In this document: piece by piece, positions 25,618 through 33,534 of the stretch | Numbering within the stretch: position 1 is the first letter of the stretch | Layout of the letters: each line of letters starts with the position of its first letter | NCBI GenBank assembly: GCA_020161655.1 | Contig: JAIUPC010000004.1 | Coordinates: 248,001 to 312,000, forward strand | Direction of reading: 5' to 3' | Source: Pseudomonadota bacterium | GTDB lineage: Bacteria > Pseudomonadota > Alphaproteobacteria > Rhodobacterales > Rhodobacteraceae | DNA length: 64,000 nucleotides | Made by a program: the position numbers and the translations under genes | The notes under the pieces: generated by a model | Told to the model about the DNA's origin: nothing | The model's input: the letters and a program-made list of their open reading frames with translations, nothing else | Databases searched by the model: none

Positions 25618-26556
25618 TGGCAGAGGAAGGATTCAGCTGGCTCGACCCCCTTCGCCTCGGTCGACCTTGGCATCGCCTCCTGGGCGGACGGGATCAAGCA
25701 ATGGGCAATCTCGAACCGTGAGATGATCCAGCCGTTCAAGCGCGTCTTCGAATCGGTGATCGTCGGGATCGAGGGCTCGTTGCAGGCGGTGCCGCCCACG
25801 ATCATGCTCATCATCCTGTCGCTGATGGCCTGGCAGACCGCCGGGCGGCGGGCGGCCATGGTGGTGGCCGGCTGTCTCGTGATCCTCGGCCTTCTCGCGC
25901 CCGAAGCCTGGGGGCTGGCGATGACCACGCTGGCCATCGTCATCGCTTCGGTCCTCCTCTGCGTCCTGATCGGCCTGCCGCTTGGCGTGCTGGCCGGAAA
26001 GAATGACAGGTTCGAGGCCTTCATCCGTCCGGTGCTGGACACGATGCAGACGATCCCGGCCTTCGTCTATCTTGTGCCGGTCGTCATGATGATCGGGATC
26101 GGCAACGTCTCGGGCGTCATAGTCACCATCATCTTCGCCCTGCCGCCCCTGGTGCGCCTGACCTCGCTGGGCATCCGGGGCGTGAACCACTCGGTCGTCG
26201 AGGCTGCGCGCGCCTTTGGCGCCAGCCCGCGCCAGATCCTGCGCAAGGTCGAACTGCCGCTCGCCACACCCACCATCCTGGCGGGCCTGAACCAGACCAT
26301 AATGCTCAGCCTGTCGATGGTGGTCATCGCCTCGATGATTTCCGTGAAGGGGCTTGGCAACGAAGTGCTGCGCGCCATGGGCCGGCTTGACGCCGGCAAG
26401 GCCATCGTCGGCGGCCTTGGCATTGTCATGCTGGCCATCGTGCTCGACCGGATCACCCAAGGCCTTGGCCGGTCGGGTCGGGATCGCGGGCATCGCCATT
26501 GGTGGGAAACCGGCCCGGTCGGGCAAGTGACCGCCATGTTCAGGAAGACCAAATGA
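25617..26556 (+). pseudogene. proW: glycine betaine/proline-type ABC transporter permease (ProW), one-base insertion near the start
   Basis: Reading from ATG 25617 gives MAEEGFSWLDP, then a run of five C (25646-25650) puts the frame off by one. Dropping one C restores FASVDLGIASWADGIKQWAISNREMIQPFKRV, continuous with the remaining 277 codons (ATG 25723 to 26556). The main part has five or six helices and the permease coupling motif EAARAFGASPRQILRKVELPLATPTI. If real, the shift removes the normal start, though re-initiation at 25723 could still make a nearly complete permease. Confidence 0.82.
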
Positions 26557-26578
26557 AAACCAACTGGGAGACAAGAAA

Positions 26579-27562
26579 ATGAAACTTTTCTCGATGACCA
26601 CCGCAATCGCACTGGCGCTTGCCGTTCCCGCCATGGCGCAGGAAAAGCCCGGTGAGGGCGTGACCGTGCGCCCGATCCTGCCGACGCAGATCGAAGAGCA
26701 TTTCCAGTACAAGATCCTGTTCCGCGCGCTGGAAGACCTCGGTTACACCATCGCCGAGCCGAACGAGGCGGAATACCAGACGATGATCCTTGCGGTCGGC
26801 GCTGGCGATGCGGACTTCATGGCCGTGGAGTGGCGCACGCTGCATGACGGCTTTTACCAGGAAGCGGGCGGCGACGCGGTGATGACCAGGGTCGGAACCT
26901 ATATCGAGGGCGCATTGCAGGGCTACCTGATCGACAAGAAGACCTATGACAGCGGCATCACCGGCCTTGGCCAGCTTGCCGACCCGGAAGTCGCGAAGGT
27001 CTTCGACGCGGACGGCGACGGCAAGGCCGACCTCGCCGGTTGCATCCCCGGCTGGGGCTGCGAGCGGGTGATCGAGACGGGCCTCGATGCTTACAAGCTG
27101 CGCGACACCGTGACCCATAATCAGGGCGCCTATCAGGCGATGATCGCCGACACGATGGCGCGGTTCCAGAACGGCCAGCCGATCCTCTACTACACCTGGA
27201 CGCCCTACTGGGTTTCGGGCGCGCTGGTCCCCGGCCGTGACGTTGAATGGCTGAGCGTACCCTTCACCGCGCTTCCCGACGGTGCCACGGGCAATACCGA
27301 GTTCAACGGCAAGAACCTCGGTTTCGCGGTGGACGAGATCGGCATCATCGCCCGCAACGACTTCCTCGCGGCCAACCCGGCGGCGGCGAAGTTCTTCGAG
27401 GTCGCCAAGCTCGACATCAACGACATCTCGGCGGAGAACAAGCTGATCGCCGATGGCGAGAACACCCAGGAAGCCATCGACAAGCACGCGACCGACTGGA
27501 TCGCCGCAAACCAGGCCGACTATGACGGATGGCTCGAGGCGGCGCGCGCCGCTGCGAACTGA
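26579..27562 (+). CDS. proX: glycine betaine/choline-type ABC transporter substrate-binding protein (ProX/OpuAC)
   Basis: 327 aa. Signal peptide MKLFSMTTAIALALAVPAMAQE. The type II binding-protein fold is recognised by VRPILPTQIEEHFQYKILFRALEDLGY, aromatic box candidates in VEWRTLHDGFY, and the C-terminal YYTWTPYWVSGALVPGRDVEWL, where Trp residues cage the trimethylammonium group. It ends the transporter operon. An inverted repeat with no T tract lies at 27578-27600. Confidence 0.88.
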   Translation: MKLFSMTTAIALALAVPAMAQEKPGEGVTVRPILPTQIEEHFQYKILFRALEDLGYTIAEPNEAEYQTMILAVGAGDADFMAVEWRTLHDGFYQEAGGDAVMTRVGTYIEGALQGYLIDKKTYDSGITGLGQLADPEVAKVFDADGDGKADLAGCIPGWGCERVIETGLDAYKLRDTVTHNQGAYQAMIADTMARFQNGQPILYYTWTPYWVSGALVPGRDVEWLSVPFTALPDGATGNTEFNGKNLGFAVDEIGIIARNDFLAANPAAAKFFEVAKLDINDISAENKLIADGENTQEAIDKHATDWIAANQADYDGWLEAARAAAN

Positions 27563-27577
27563 ATCTCGCACACCGGC

Positions 27578-27600
27578 AGGGGCGCCCGCGCGGCGCCCCT
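27578..27600. repeat. strong hairpin after the transporter operon
   Basis: AGGGGCGCC, five-base loop CGCGC, GGCGCCCCT: a perfect 9-bp stem. No run of T follows, so Rho-independent termination is uncertain. Confidence 0.6.
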
Positions 27601-27625
27601 CGCCCCCCATTTCGACAAGACTGCC

Positions 27626-28576
27626 ATGGCCCGGACATCGCAACTGACCTTCTTCCTCCTGCACGAGTTTTCGCCCCTCGCCTTCTCCTGCGCGCTGGAG
27701 CCGCTGCGGATCGCGAACCTCGTCTCCGGCAAGCCGCTCTACCGCTGGTCACTGTCGAGCGCGAACGGCCAGACCGCCACCGCTTCCAACGGGTCCGCTA
27801 CGCTGGTCGATGCCGGGATGGAGCCGACGCGCCACGCCGACCGGCTGTTCCTGATTTCCGGGATCAACGTGCAGGGCAACGTCTCGCCCGAGGTGCTGGC
27901 CCACCTTCGCCGCGAAAGGGCGACCGGAACGCCGCTGGGCGCCATCTGTTCGGGTGCCTATGTGCTCGCCAGGGCCGGTTTCCTGAACGGGATGGAGGCG
28001 GCGATCCACTGGGATTATCACGACCTTTTCACCGAGAAATTCCCCGAAGTCCGGCTCGTCCGCAACGTCTTCGTCGCGCATGAGAAGATCATCACCGCTT
28101 CGGGCGAAACCGCCGCCGCCGACCTCATGCTGCATCTCATCGGGGCGGAGCATGGCGCAGCGCTTGCCACCGCCGTTGCCGATCAGATGGTCTATAACGC
28201 CGTGCGCGAAGGCAGCGCGCCGCAGCGCGTCTCGCTGCAATCGCGCTACGGGATGCGCAATGCCCATGTCGTCCGCGCCATCGCGATGATGGAAGAGAAC
28301 ATCGAAGACCCGCCGACGCCCTTCGACATCGCCGAGGAAATAGGCATTTCCACCCGGCAACTTGAGCGGCTCTTCACCAAGTACCTGAACGCGACGCCGA
28401 AGGCCTATCTCATGCAGATGCGCCTGCACCGCGCCCGGAACCTTCTGGTGCAGTCCGAACAGTCGATCACCGAAATCGCCGTCGCCTGCGGGTTCAGCTC
28501 GAACTCGCATTTTTCCAAGGTGTTCCGTAGCCATTTCGGCAGATCGCCGGTATCGCACCGGACGACCCTGAACTGA
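27626..28576 (+). CDS. GlxA-family AraC-type transcriptional regulator (GbdR-like)
   Basis: 316 aa. The N-terminal half is a DJ-1/PfpI-like amidotransferase-fold sensor (FFLLHEFSPLAFSCALEPLRIAN, AICSGAYVLARAGFL). The C-terminal 100 residues hold the AraC double helix-turn-helix (FDIAEEIGISTRQLERLFTKYL and ITEIAVACGFSSNSHFSKVFRSHFG). Regulators of this layout (GbdR, CdhR) sense glycine betaine or carnitine derivatives. Its place between a betaine importer and convergent gbcBA genes supports control of betaine catabolism. Confidence 0.87.
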   Translation: MARTSQLTFFLLHEFSPLAFSCALEPLRIANLVSGKPLYRWSLSSANGQTATASNGSATLVDAGMEPTRHADRLFLISGINVQGNVSPEVLAHLRRERATGTPLGAICSGAYVLARAGFLNGMEAAIHWDYHDLFTEKFPEVRLVRNVFVAHEKIITASGETAAADLMLHLIGAEHGAALATAVADQMVYNAVREGSAPQRVSLQSRYGMRNAHVVRAIAMMEENIEDPPTPFDIAEEIGISTRQLERLFTKYLNATPKAYLMQMRLHRARNLLVQSEQSITEIAVACGFSSNSHFSKVFRSHFGRSPVSHRTTLN

Positions 28577-28588
28577 ATCCGCCCCGGA

Positions 28589-29662
28589 TCAGGCGTCCAC
28601 CTCCACCTCGCCGATCGGGTGCGAACAGCAGGCGAGAATGAAGCCTGCCTCGATGTCGTCGTTGCTGATCCCGCCGTTGTGGACCATCAGCACCTCGCCC
28701 GAGTTCTTCTTCACCTTGCAGGTGCCGCAGATGCCGAAGCCGCAGCCCGACGCGGCCGGCAGACCGGACCTTTTGGCGATCTGAAGCACGGTATCGGTTT
28801 CGGTGCAGTCGGCCGAAATGCCTGCCCGCGCGAAGCGGATCGTGGCGCGGGCCTTTTCCACCGGAACGCGGTCGTGGAACTCGGTGATCTCCGCCACGGA
28901 TTCGGCGGGCGCGGCGAAGGATTCCTGGTGATACCGGCTCATGTCATAGCCGAGCGAATTCAGGATGTCCCGCACCCCGGTCATGAAGCCGGTCGGCCCG
29001 CAGCAATAGACGTCACGCTCCAGATAGTCCTTGCACATCATCCCCAGCATCAGCTGCGAGAAGGTGCCGCGGTAGCCGGTCCAGACCTCATAGGGATCGC
29101 TGCCCTTGACGACGAAATGGAGTTGCAACCCGGCGACCCGGCCGGCCATGAACTCAAGCTTGCGGCGGAAGATGAGGTCGGTCGGCTTGTTGGCGCATTG
29201 GATGAAGCAGATGTCGGGGTCCTCGCCACGTTCAAAGAGCGTGGTGGCCATCGACATCATCGGCGTCACGCCGGAACCAGCCGAGATGAAGAGGTATTTC
29301 CCGTCCGGCTGGCGCGGCAGGTGGAAGAGACCCGATGGCCCGAAGGCCTTGATCCGCATGCCGGGCTTCAGGTGATCGACCATCCAGCGCGTGCCGATCG
29401 AGCCGGGCTGCGCCTTGACCGTCACGGTGATGTAGGCGCTCGACACCGGCGAGGAAGAGATGGTGTAGGTGCGCTGCACGTTGCCGCCGGGAACCGGCAG
29501 GTCGAGCGTGATGAACTGGCCGGGTCGGTAGACGAAGGTGGAGCCTGACGGCGGGCGGAAGGAAAAGGTCCTCACCTCCGGCGCCTCGGGGATCACCATG
29601 ACGCATTCCAAGGGCTCGCTGTCTTTCCAGACCGGGCTGTCCTCCCGGGGCATAGGGATCAT
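28589..29662 (-). CDS. betaine demethylase reductase component (GbcB/HpbB-like), FAD and 2Fe-2S
   Basis: 357 aa. FAD-binding RTYTISSSP near residue 68, NAD-binding FISAGSGVTPMMSMATTLFERG, and CCGPTGFM. The C-terminal plant-type ferredoxin has CGFGICGTC with the fourth Cys in ILACCSHP. It passes electrons from NADH to the Rieske oxygenase encoded just upstream. I chose ATG 29662, four bases after the oxygenase stop; an in-frame TTG 12 codons earlier would overlap it. Confidence 0.87.
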   Translation of the reverse strand: MIPMPREDSPVWKDSEPLECVMVIPEAPEVRTFSFRPPSGSTFVYRPGQFITLDLPVPGGNVQRTYTISSSPVSSAYITVTVKAQPGSIGTRWMVDHLKPGMRIKAFGPSGLFHLPRQPDGKYLFISAGSGVTPMMSMATTLFERGEDPDICFIQCANKPTDLIFRRKLEFMAGRVAGLQLHFVVKGSDPYEVWTGYRGTFSQLMLGMMCKDYLERDVYCCGPTGFMTGVRDILNSLGYDMSRYHQESFAAPAESVAEITEFHDRVPVEKARATIRFARAGISADCTETDTVLQIAKRSGLPAASGCGFGICGTCKVKKNSGEVLMVHNGGISNDDIEAGFILACCSHPIGEVEVDA

Positions 29663-29666
29663 CGGT

Positions 29667-30899
29667 CTATTCCGCTGCGGCGAGGTTGCGGCCGACAAGC
29701 CGGTCCTGCAGCGTCCGGCAGTACCAGTCGACGAACTGGTTCACGCCGCCTTCCTGCACCTGGCTGTAGGGACCGGGCAGATAGGCCGGCGAGTTGATGC
29801 CCTTCTGGTTTTCCTCGACGATGCGGCGATCCTCGTCATTGGTGTCGGTCCAGACCTCGGTCAGGCGCTTCAGGTCGTAATCGACCCCCTCGACGGCATC
29901 CTTGTGGACGAGCCATGTCGTCGTCACCTCGGTCTCCTCCGGCCCGATGGGCATGACCCGGAAGGTCAGGACCTGATCGGACAGGAAGTGGTTCCAGGTG
30001 TTCGGATAATGGAAGAAAAGGCAGGACCCGGCATCATCGAAGGGCACCTTGCCCACCCGCTTCGTGACCGCCGCCTTGCCGTCGAGCGTGTAGCTGACGC
30101 CGCTGCCAAGGAAGGGGATGCGGACGAAGCGCCACTGTTCGTTCTGGGCGATCACGTACTTCGCCGGAAGGCCCGCGGCCTCGCAACGCTCGACATGGGC
30201 GCGGCCGAAGTTGGAGGAGGAGGAATCGTCGGCGCCGACAAGGTTCGGGTCGTCCGGGAAGGTCACGCAAAGTGCGGGATGGTTGGCGCTGCAATGGTAG
30301 CACTCGCGGTTGTTCTCAAGGACGAGCTTCCAGTTGGCGCTTTCGATGATCTTCGACTGGAAGGCGACCTTCAGGTTGGCCGGGTCGTGCGGGGCGAGAT
30401 AGCGGGCGGCCTCCGCCTCCAAGGGCGCCATGTCCGGCGCGTCCGCATCAAGGCAGATGTAGATCATGCCCTGCACCTCGCGGCAGTGGACGGAGCCGAG
30501 GCCATGCGCCTCGGGCTTGAACTCCGGTCCCATCTCGCGCGCCCAGAGGAGGCGCCCGTCAAGCTCGTAGGTCCACTGGTGATAGGGGCAGACGAGTTTT
30601 GCCGCCGTGCCCTTTTCCGCCGAACAGATGCGGCTGCCGCGGTGGCGGCAGGAATTGTGGAAGGCGCGGGCAATGCCGTCGGCGCCGCGCACGAGAATGA
30701 CCGAATAGGTGCCGAGTTTCACGGTCACGTAGTTCCCGGTCTTCGGCAGTTCGGCCCCGGCGGCGACAAAGATCCAGTCCTTGTACCAGATGTTCGCAAG
30801 GTCCGCCGCGAAGGCCGAAGCATCGCGGTAAAGGCCGCGGGGGAGCGAATGCCAGGCTCGCCGGGACAGGAGCATCGAGAGTACGTCGGGATGGGGCAT
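29667..30899 (-). CDS. Rieske-type betaine demethylating oxygenase (GbcA/HpbC-like)
   Basis: 410 aa. The Rieske cluster is CRHRGSRIC... to LVCPYHQW (CxH and CxxH) at about 82-106. The mononuclear iron site follows in ENNRECYHCSANHPAL with the acidic ligand in the C-terminal half (HFLSDQVLTF region). The SDSSSSNFG-like and NTWNHF segments are typical of glycine betaine monooxygenases. It removes one N-methyl group as formaldehyde using O2. Whether the substrate is glycine betaine or a proline-type betaine cannot be read; hpbD 13 kb away on the same side of the locus makes both possible. Confidence 0.87.
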   Translation of the reverse strand: MPHPDVLSMLLSRRAWHSLPRGLYRDASAFAADLANIWYKDWIFVAAGAELPKTGNYVTVKLGTYSVILVRGADGIARAFHNSCRHRGSRICSAEKGTAAKLVCPYHQWTYELDGRLLWAREMGPEFKPEAHGLGSVHCREVQGMIYICLDADAPDMAPLEAEAARYLAPHDPANLKVAFQSKIIESANWKLVLENNRECYHCSANHPALCVTFPDDPNLVGADDSSSSNFGRAHVERCEAAGLPAKYVIAQNEQWRFVRIPFLGSGVSYTLDGKAAVTKRVGKVPFDDAGSCLFFHYPNTWNHFLSDQVLTFRVMPIGPEETEVTTTWLVHKDAVEGVDYDLKRLTEVWTDTNDEDRRIVEENQKGINSPAYLPGPYSQVQEGGVNQFVDWYCRTLQDRLVGRNLAAAE

Positions 30900-31021
30900 T
30901 TGGGGCGGGCCTTGCTTGGGGATGGGTCTGGCGCGCAGGATAGGCTGCGGCGGGCGCCGTCAGTAGGCGAAATCCGGCAAGATTGACGCCGCGAAAGACA
31001 TCCGCCGTGCGGGTTCGGGGT

Positions 31022-32179
31022 TCAGTCGGCGGCGGCCATGATTTCGGCGAGCACATCCTCCGGCAGGACGGCAGGATTGGCCTTCATCGACGAGGATGCG
31101 GCGGCAGCCTTGGCGGCATCCGCGCGATCCTTCGCGGTAATGCCAAGCGCGGCCAGCCCCGGCAGGCCGGCGTTCCGCGACCAATGCGCCAGACGTTCGG
31201 CGGCGTCGGCCAGATCGCCCCCGTCCGCGTCGAAAGCGGCACCGATCCAGCGGCCAACCTCATCGAGCCGCAGGGCAAGCGCCGGGTCCATGACCGCCCG
31301 GCGGTTCGCCACCAGCACATGCGGCAGAAGCGTGCCGCAGATCGCGCCATGGGCGGCGCCCGTCAGCCCGCCGAGGGGGCCGGCAAGGCCGTGGACGGCG
31401 CCGAGGCCGGCATTGGCAAGGGCGATGCCGCCCGCAAGGCTGACCCAGGCGATCTCATCCCGCGCGGATTTGTCCTCCGCCTCCATCAGCCGGATCAGCG
31501 CCTTCAGCCCGCGCGGGATCGCATCGCGGCAAAGCGCGTCGGTCAGGGCATTGGCGCGGGTGGAGACATAGGGCTCGATCACTTGCGTGATGGCGTCGAG
31601 GCCCGAGGCGAGTGTCACCGCGCGCGGGCTGTTGTCGGTCAGGGCCGGATCGACGATGGCGAGGCGCGGCAGCATCCTTGGATCGCGGAGGCTGACCTTG
31701 CGGCGCTCCTCCGGCACGGCGATGACGGAATTGCGCGTCACTTCCGCGCCAGTTCCGGCGGTTGTCGGCATCGCGACGAAGGGCAGGGGCGCTGCGTCGA
31801 GCGGCAGGCCCTGGCCTACTACCTCAAGATGGTCGATCATCGGTCGGGTCGCGGGGACGAGGGCGGCGATGGCCTTGCCGGCGTCGATCACGGCACCACC
31901 GCCAAGGGCCACGACGACCTCGGCCCTGAGGGCGCGGGCATGGGCCAGCCCGACTTCGATCAGCGCCATGTCGGGTTCATGCGGCACGGCGAAGCCGCTG
32001 ACCTCGGCGCCGGTTCCGGCGATGGCGCGGCGCAGCCATTCGGCGCGGGCCGGAGTCGCACCGTGGACCAGCAGCACCCGCCGGCCAAATGCAGCGATGC
32101 GTCCGGCCGTCTGCGCGGCCTGCCCGCGGCCAAAGAGGATTTCCGAGGCGGTCATGAAGGAGAAACCGGGAAGCATCAT
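31022..32179 (-). CDS. iron-type (group III) alcohol dehydrogenase / maleylacetate reductase family
   Basis: 385 aa. NAD-binding loop VVVALGGGAVIDAGKAIAAL, MPTTAGTGAEVTRNSVI, and C-terminal metal ligands His in AVHGLAGPLGG and AAHGAICG. The usual DALTH motif reads DAITQ, replacing one metal His by Gln; this variant is known in some subgroups but could change metal use. It lies 57 bases after hutC on the same strand and before the Rieske genes. Formaldehyde or a small aldehyde could be the substrate; unproven. Confidence 0.83.
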   Translation of the reverse strand: MMLPGFSFMTASEILFGRGQAAQTAGRIAAFGRRVLLVHGATPARAEWLRRAIAGTGAEVSGFAVPHEPDMALIEVGLAHARALRAEVVVALGGGAVIDAGKAIAALVPATRPMIDHLEVVGQGLPLDAAPLPFVAMPTTAGTGAEVTRNSVIAVPEERRKVSLRDPRMLPRLAIVDPALTDNSPRAVTLASGLDAITQVIEPYVSTRANALTDALCRDAIPRGLKALIRLMEAEDKSARDEIAWVSLAGGIALANAGLGAVHGLAGPLGGLTGAAHGAICGTLLPHVLVANRRAVMDPALALRLDEVGRWIGAAFDADGGDLADAAERLAHWSRNAGLPGLAALGITAKDRADAAKAAAASSSMKANPAVLPEDVLAEIMAAAD

Positions 32180-32236
32180 GGGGCACCTATCGCTGGCCGC
32201 CTCGTCCTGCCCGGTCAGGGCCGCGGTTGCAAGCGG

Positions 32237-32974
32237 TCAGGCGCCGGTCAGCCCGCCGCCGCCCGGAGCGAATTCGGCCACAAGCTGGTGCAGGTCGCCG
32301 CGATATGTCAGCCGGGCGAAGGTGATAGCGCGGCCCTCAAGTTCCGTCCGCCGTTCGATCTCAAGGCAGGCGGCGGGCTGGCTGACGCCCAGAAGGCGTT
32401 CAAGGCGCGGCGTCGGCACCACGGCGCGGATGCGCTGGGCGGCACCGCTCCACGGCACGAGGCGCAGGAGCCAGCTTCCGGGCGGTTCATGGGCAAGGTC
32501 GGCCGCTTCCGCCTCAGGCACGGCATCGAGGTTGATAAGCCGGGCCTCGTGGCAGAAGGGCTGGCCATCGGCGCTGTGGACGCTTTCGATGGCGAGAACG
32601 CGCAGGCCGGGGACGTCGCTCCGCAAGAGCGCGCGATCCTCGGCATTGGCCGGGCGGACCACGCGGGAGATGGCCTCATAGGCATAGGCCTCATCCCGGC
32701 CGCGCACCTCTTCGCCGATGTCGGGGATGGTCATGACGGCGGATTCATGGCGCGGGCGGGCGACGAAGGTGCCGCCCTTGCGCCGCCGGTCCAGAAAGCC
32801 CTCGCGGGTCAGCTGGGTCAGCGCCTTGTTCACCGTCATCCGCGACACGCCGTATTCGGCGGCCATGTCGGTCTCGAACGGGATGCGGTGGCCGGGGGGC
32901 CAGTCGCCGCCCCGGATGCGGTCGCGCACCTCGGTCACGATGCGTTCGTGCAAGGTGGCGGGCCTGTCGTTCAC
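32237..32974 (-). CDS. hutC: histidine utilisation repressor HutC (GntR family)
   Basis: 245 aa. GntR winged helix (FETDMAAEYGVSRMTVNKALTQLTREGFLDRRRKGGTFV) followed by a UTRA ligand domain (CHEARLINLDAVPEAEA, WLLRLVPWSGAAQRIRAV, CLEIERRTELEGRAITFARLTYRGDLHQLV). It is released from DNA by urocanate. The GTG start at 32974 overlaps the hutD stop (GTGA). It is the last hut gene of the operon; a candidate operator lies between hutI and hutF. Confidence 0.93.
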   Translation of the reverse strand: MNDRPATLHERIVTEVRDRIRGGDWPPGHRIPFETDMAAEYGVSRMTVNKALTQLTREGFLDRRRKGGTFVARPRHESAVMTIPDIGEEVRGRDEAYAYEAISRVVRPANAEDRALLRSDVPGLRVLAIESVHSADGQPFCHEARLINLDAVPEAEAADLAHEPPGSWLLRLVPWSGAAQRIRAVVPTPRLERLLGVSQPAACLEIERRTELEGRAITFARLTYRGDLHQLVAEFAPGGGGLTGA

Positions 32975-33534
32975 GGGGCGCCGCCTTTCGCACTCAGCCG
33001 GATGAAGCCGCCCGCACCTTCGGTGCGAAGCGTGACCGGGCCGTCGGCGACGATGAGATCGAGCGGCTGAAGCTTGACGGCAAGCGGCAGGACCAGCGCG
33101 CAGGGGATCAGCGCGAGGAAGGCGGTGACAGTGCTGCCGACGTTCTGGCTCTGGCCGGGCAGCGTTGCGATCCGCTCCATCGCGGGGACGTAGCTGCCAC
33201 GGCGGCACATCAGGTTGAGGTCATGCGCGGGTTCGGTGTCGTCGGCATCGCAGACGACATCCGCCTCACCCGCGAAGGCGAGCGGCGTCAGGGGTTGAAG
33301 CCGATGGGGCGTGCCGTCGATGGTCAGCACCATCGCCGGCCCGTCCAGTTGCAGGATCACGCGGTCGATGCCGGGGAAGGTGGAAAAGCCCTGCTTGCCC
33401 CGGATCTCGGCCACGCTGATGCGGATCAGGGCATCGCCCGCCGCATCACGCCGTGCCCAAAGCTCGCGCGTGGTGCCCGCGCCGTTCTTCCACGGCACGG
33501 GCGGGCAGTCGGTGAAGCGGACGATCCCGGCCAT
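32971..33534 (-). CDS. hutD: HutD family protein
   Basis: 187 aa cupin-fold protein of the HutD/Ves family: VPWKNGAGTTRELWA, GFSTFPGIDRVILQLDGPAMVLTIDG and DLNLMCRRG are signatures. Its biochemical role is unclear; in pseudomonads it limits hut expression. It overlaps hutC downstream and abuts hutU upstream (TGATG-type junction at 33534). Confidence 0.9.
   Translation of the reverse strand: MAGIVRFTDCPPVPWKNGAGTTRELWARRDAAGDALIRISVAEIRGKQGFSTFPGIDRVILQLDGPAMVLTIDGTPHRLQPLTPLAFAGEADVVCDADDTEPAHDLNLMCRRGSYVPAMERIATLPGQSQNVGSTVTAFLALIPCALVLPLAVKLQPLDLIVADGPVTLRTEGAGGFIRLSAKGGAP

Noticed and set aside
25646-25650. Programmed ribosomal frameshifting in the ProW-like gene
   Set aside because: A C run alone is not a known slippery heptamer, and no pause structure or precedent is evident; error or mutation is simpler.
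30983-33070. 695-codon plus-strand ORF opposite the alcohol dehydrogenase and hutC
   Set aside because: Shadow of two well-supported minus-strand genes, low-complexity composition.
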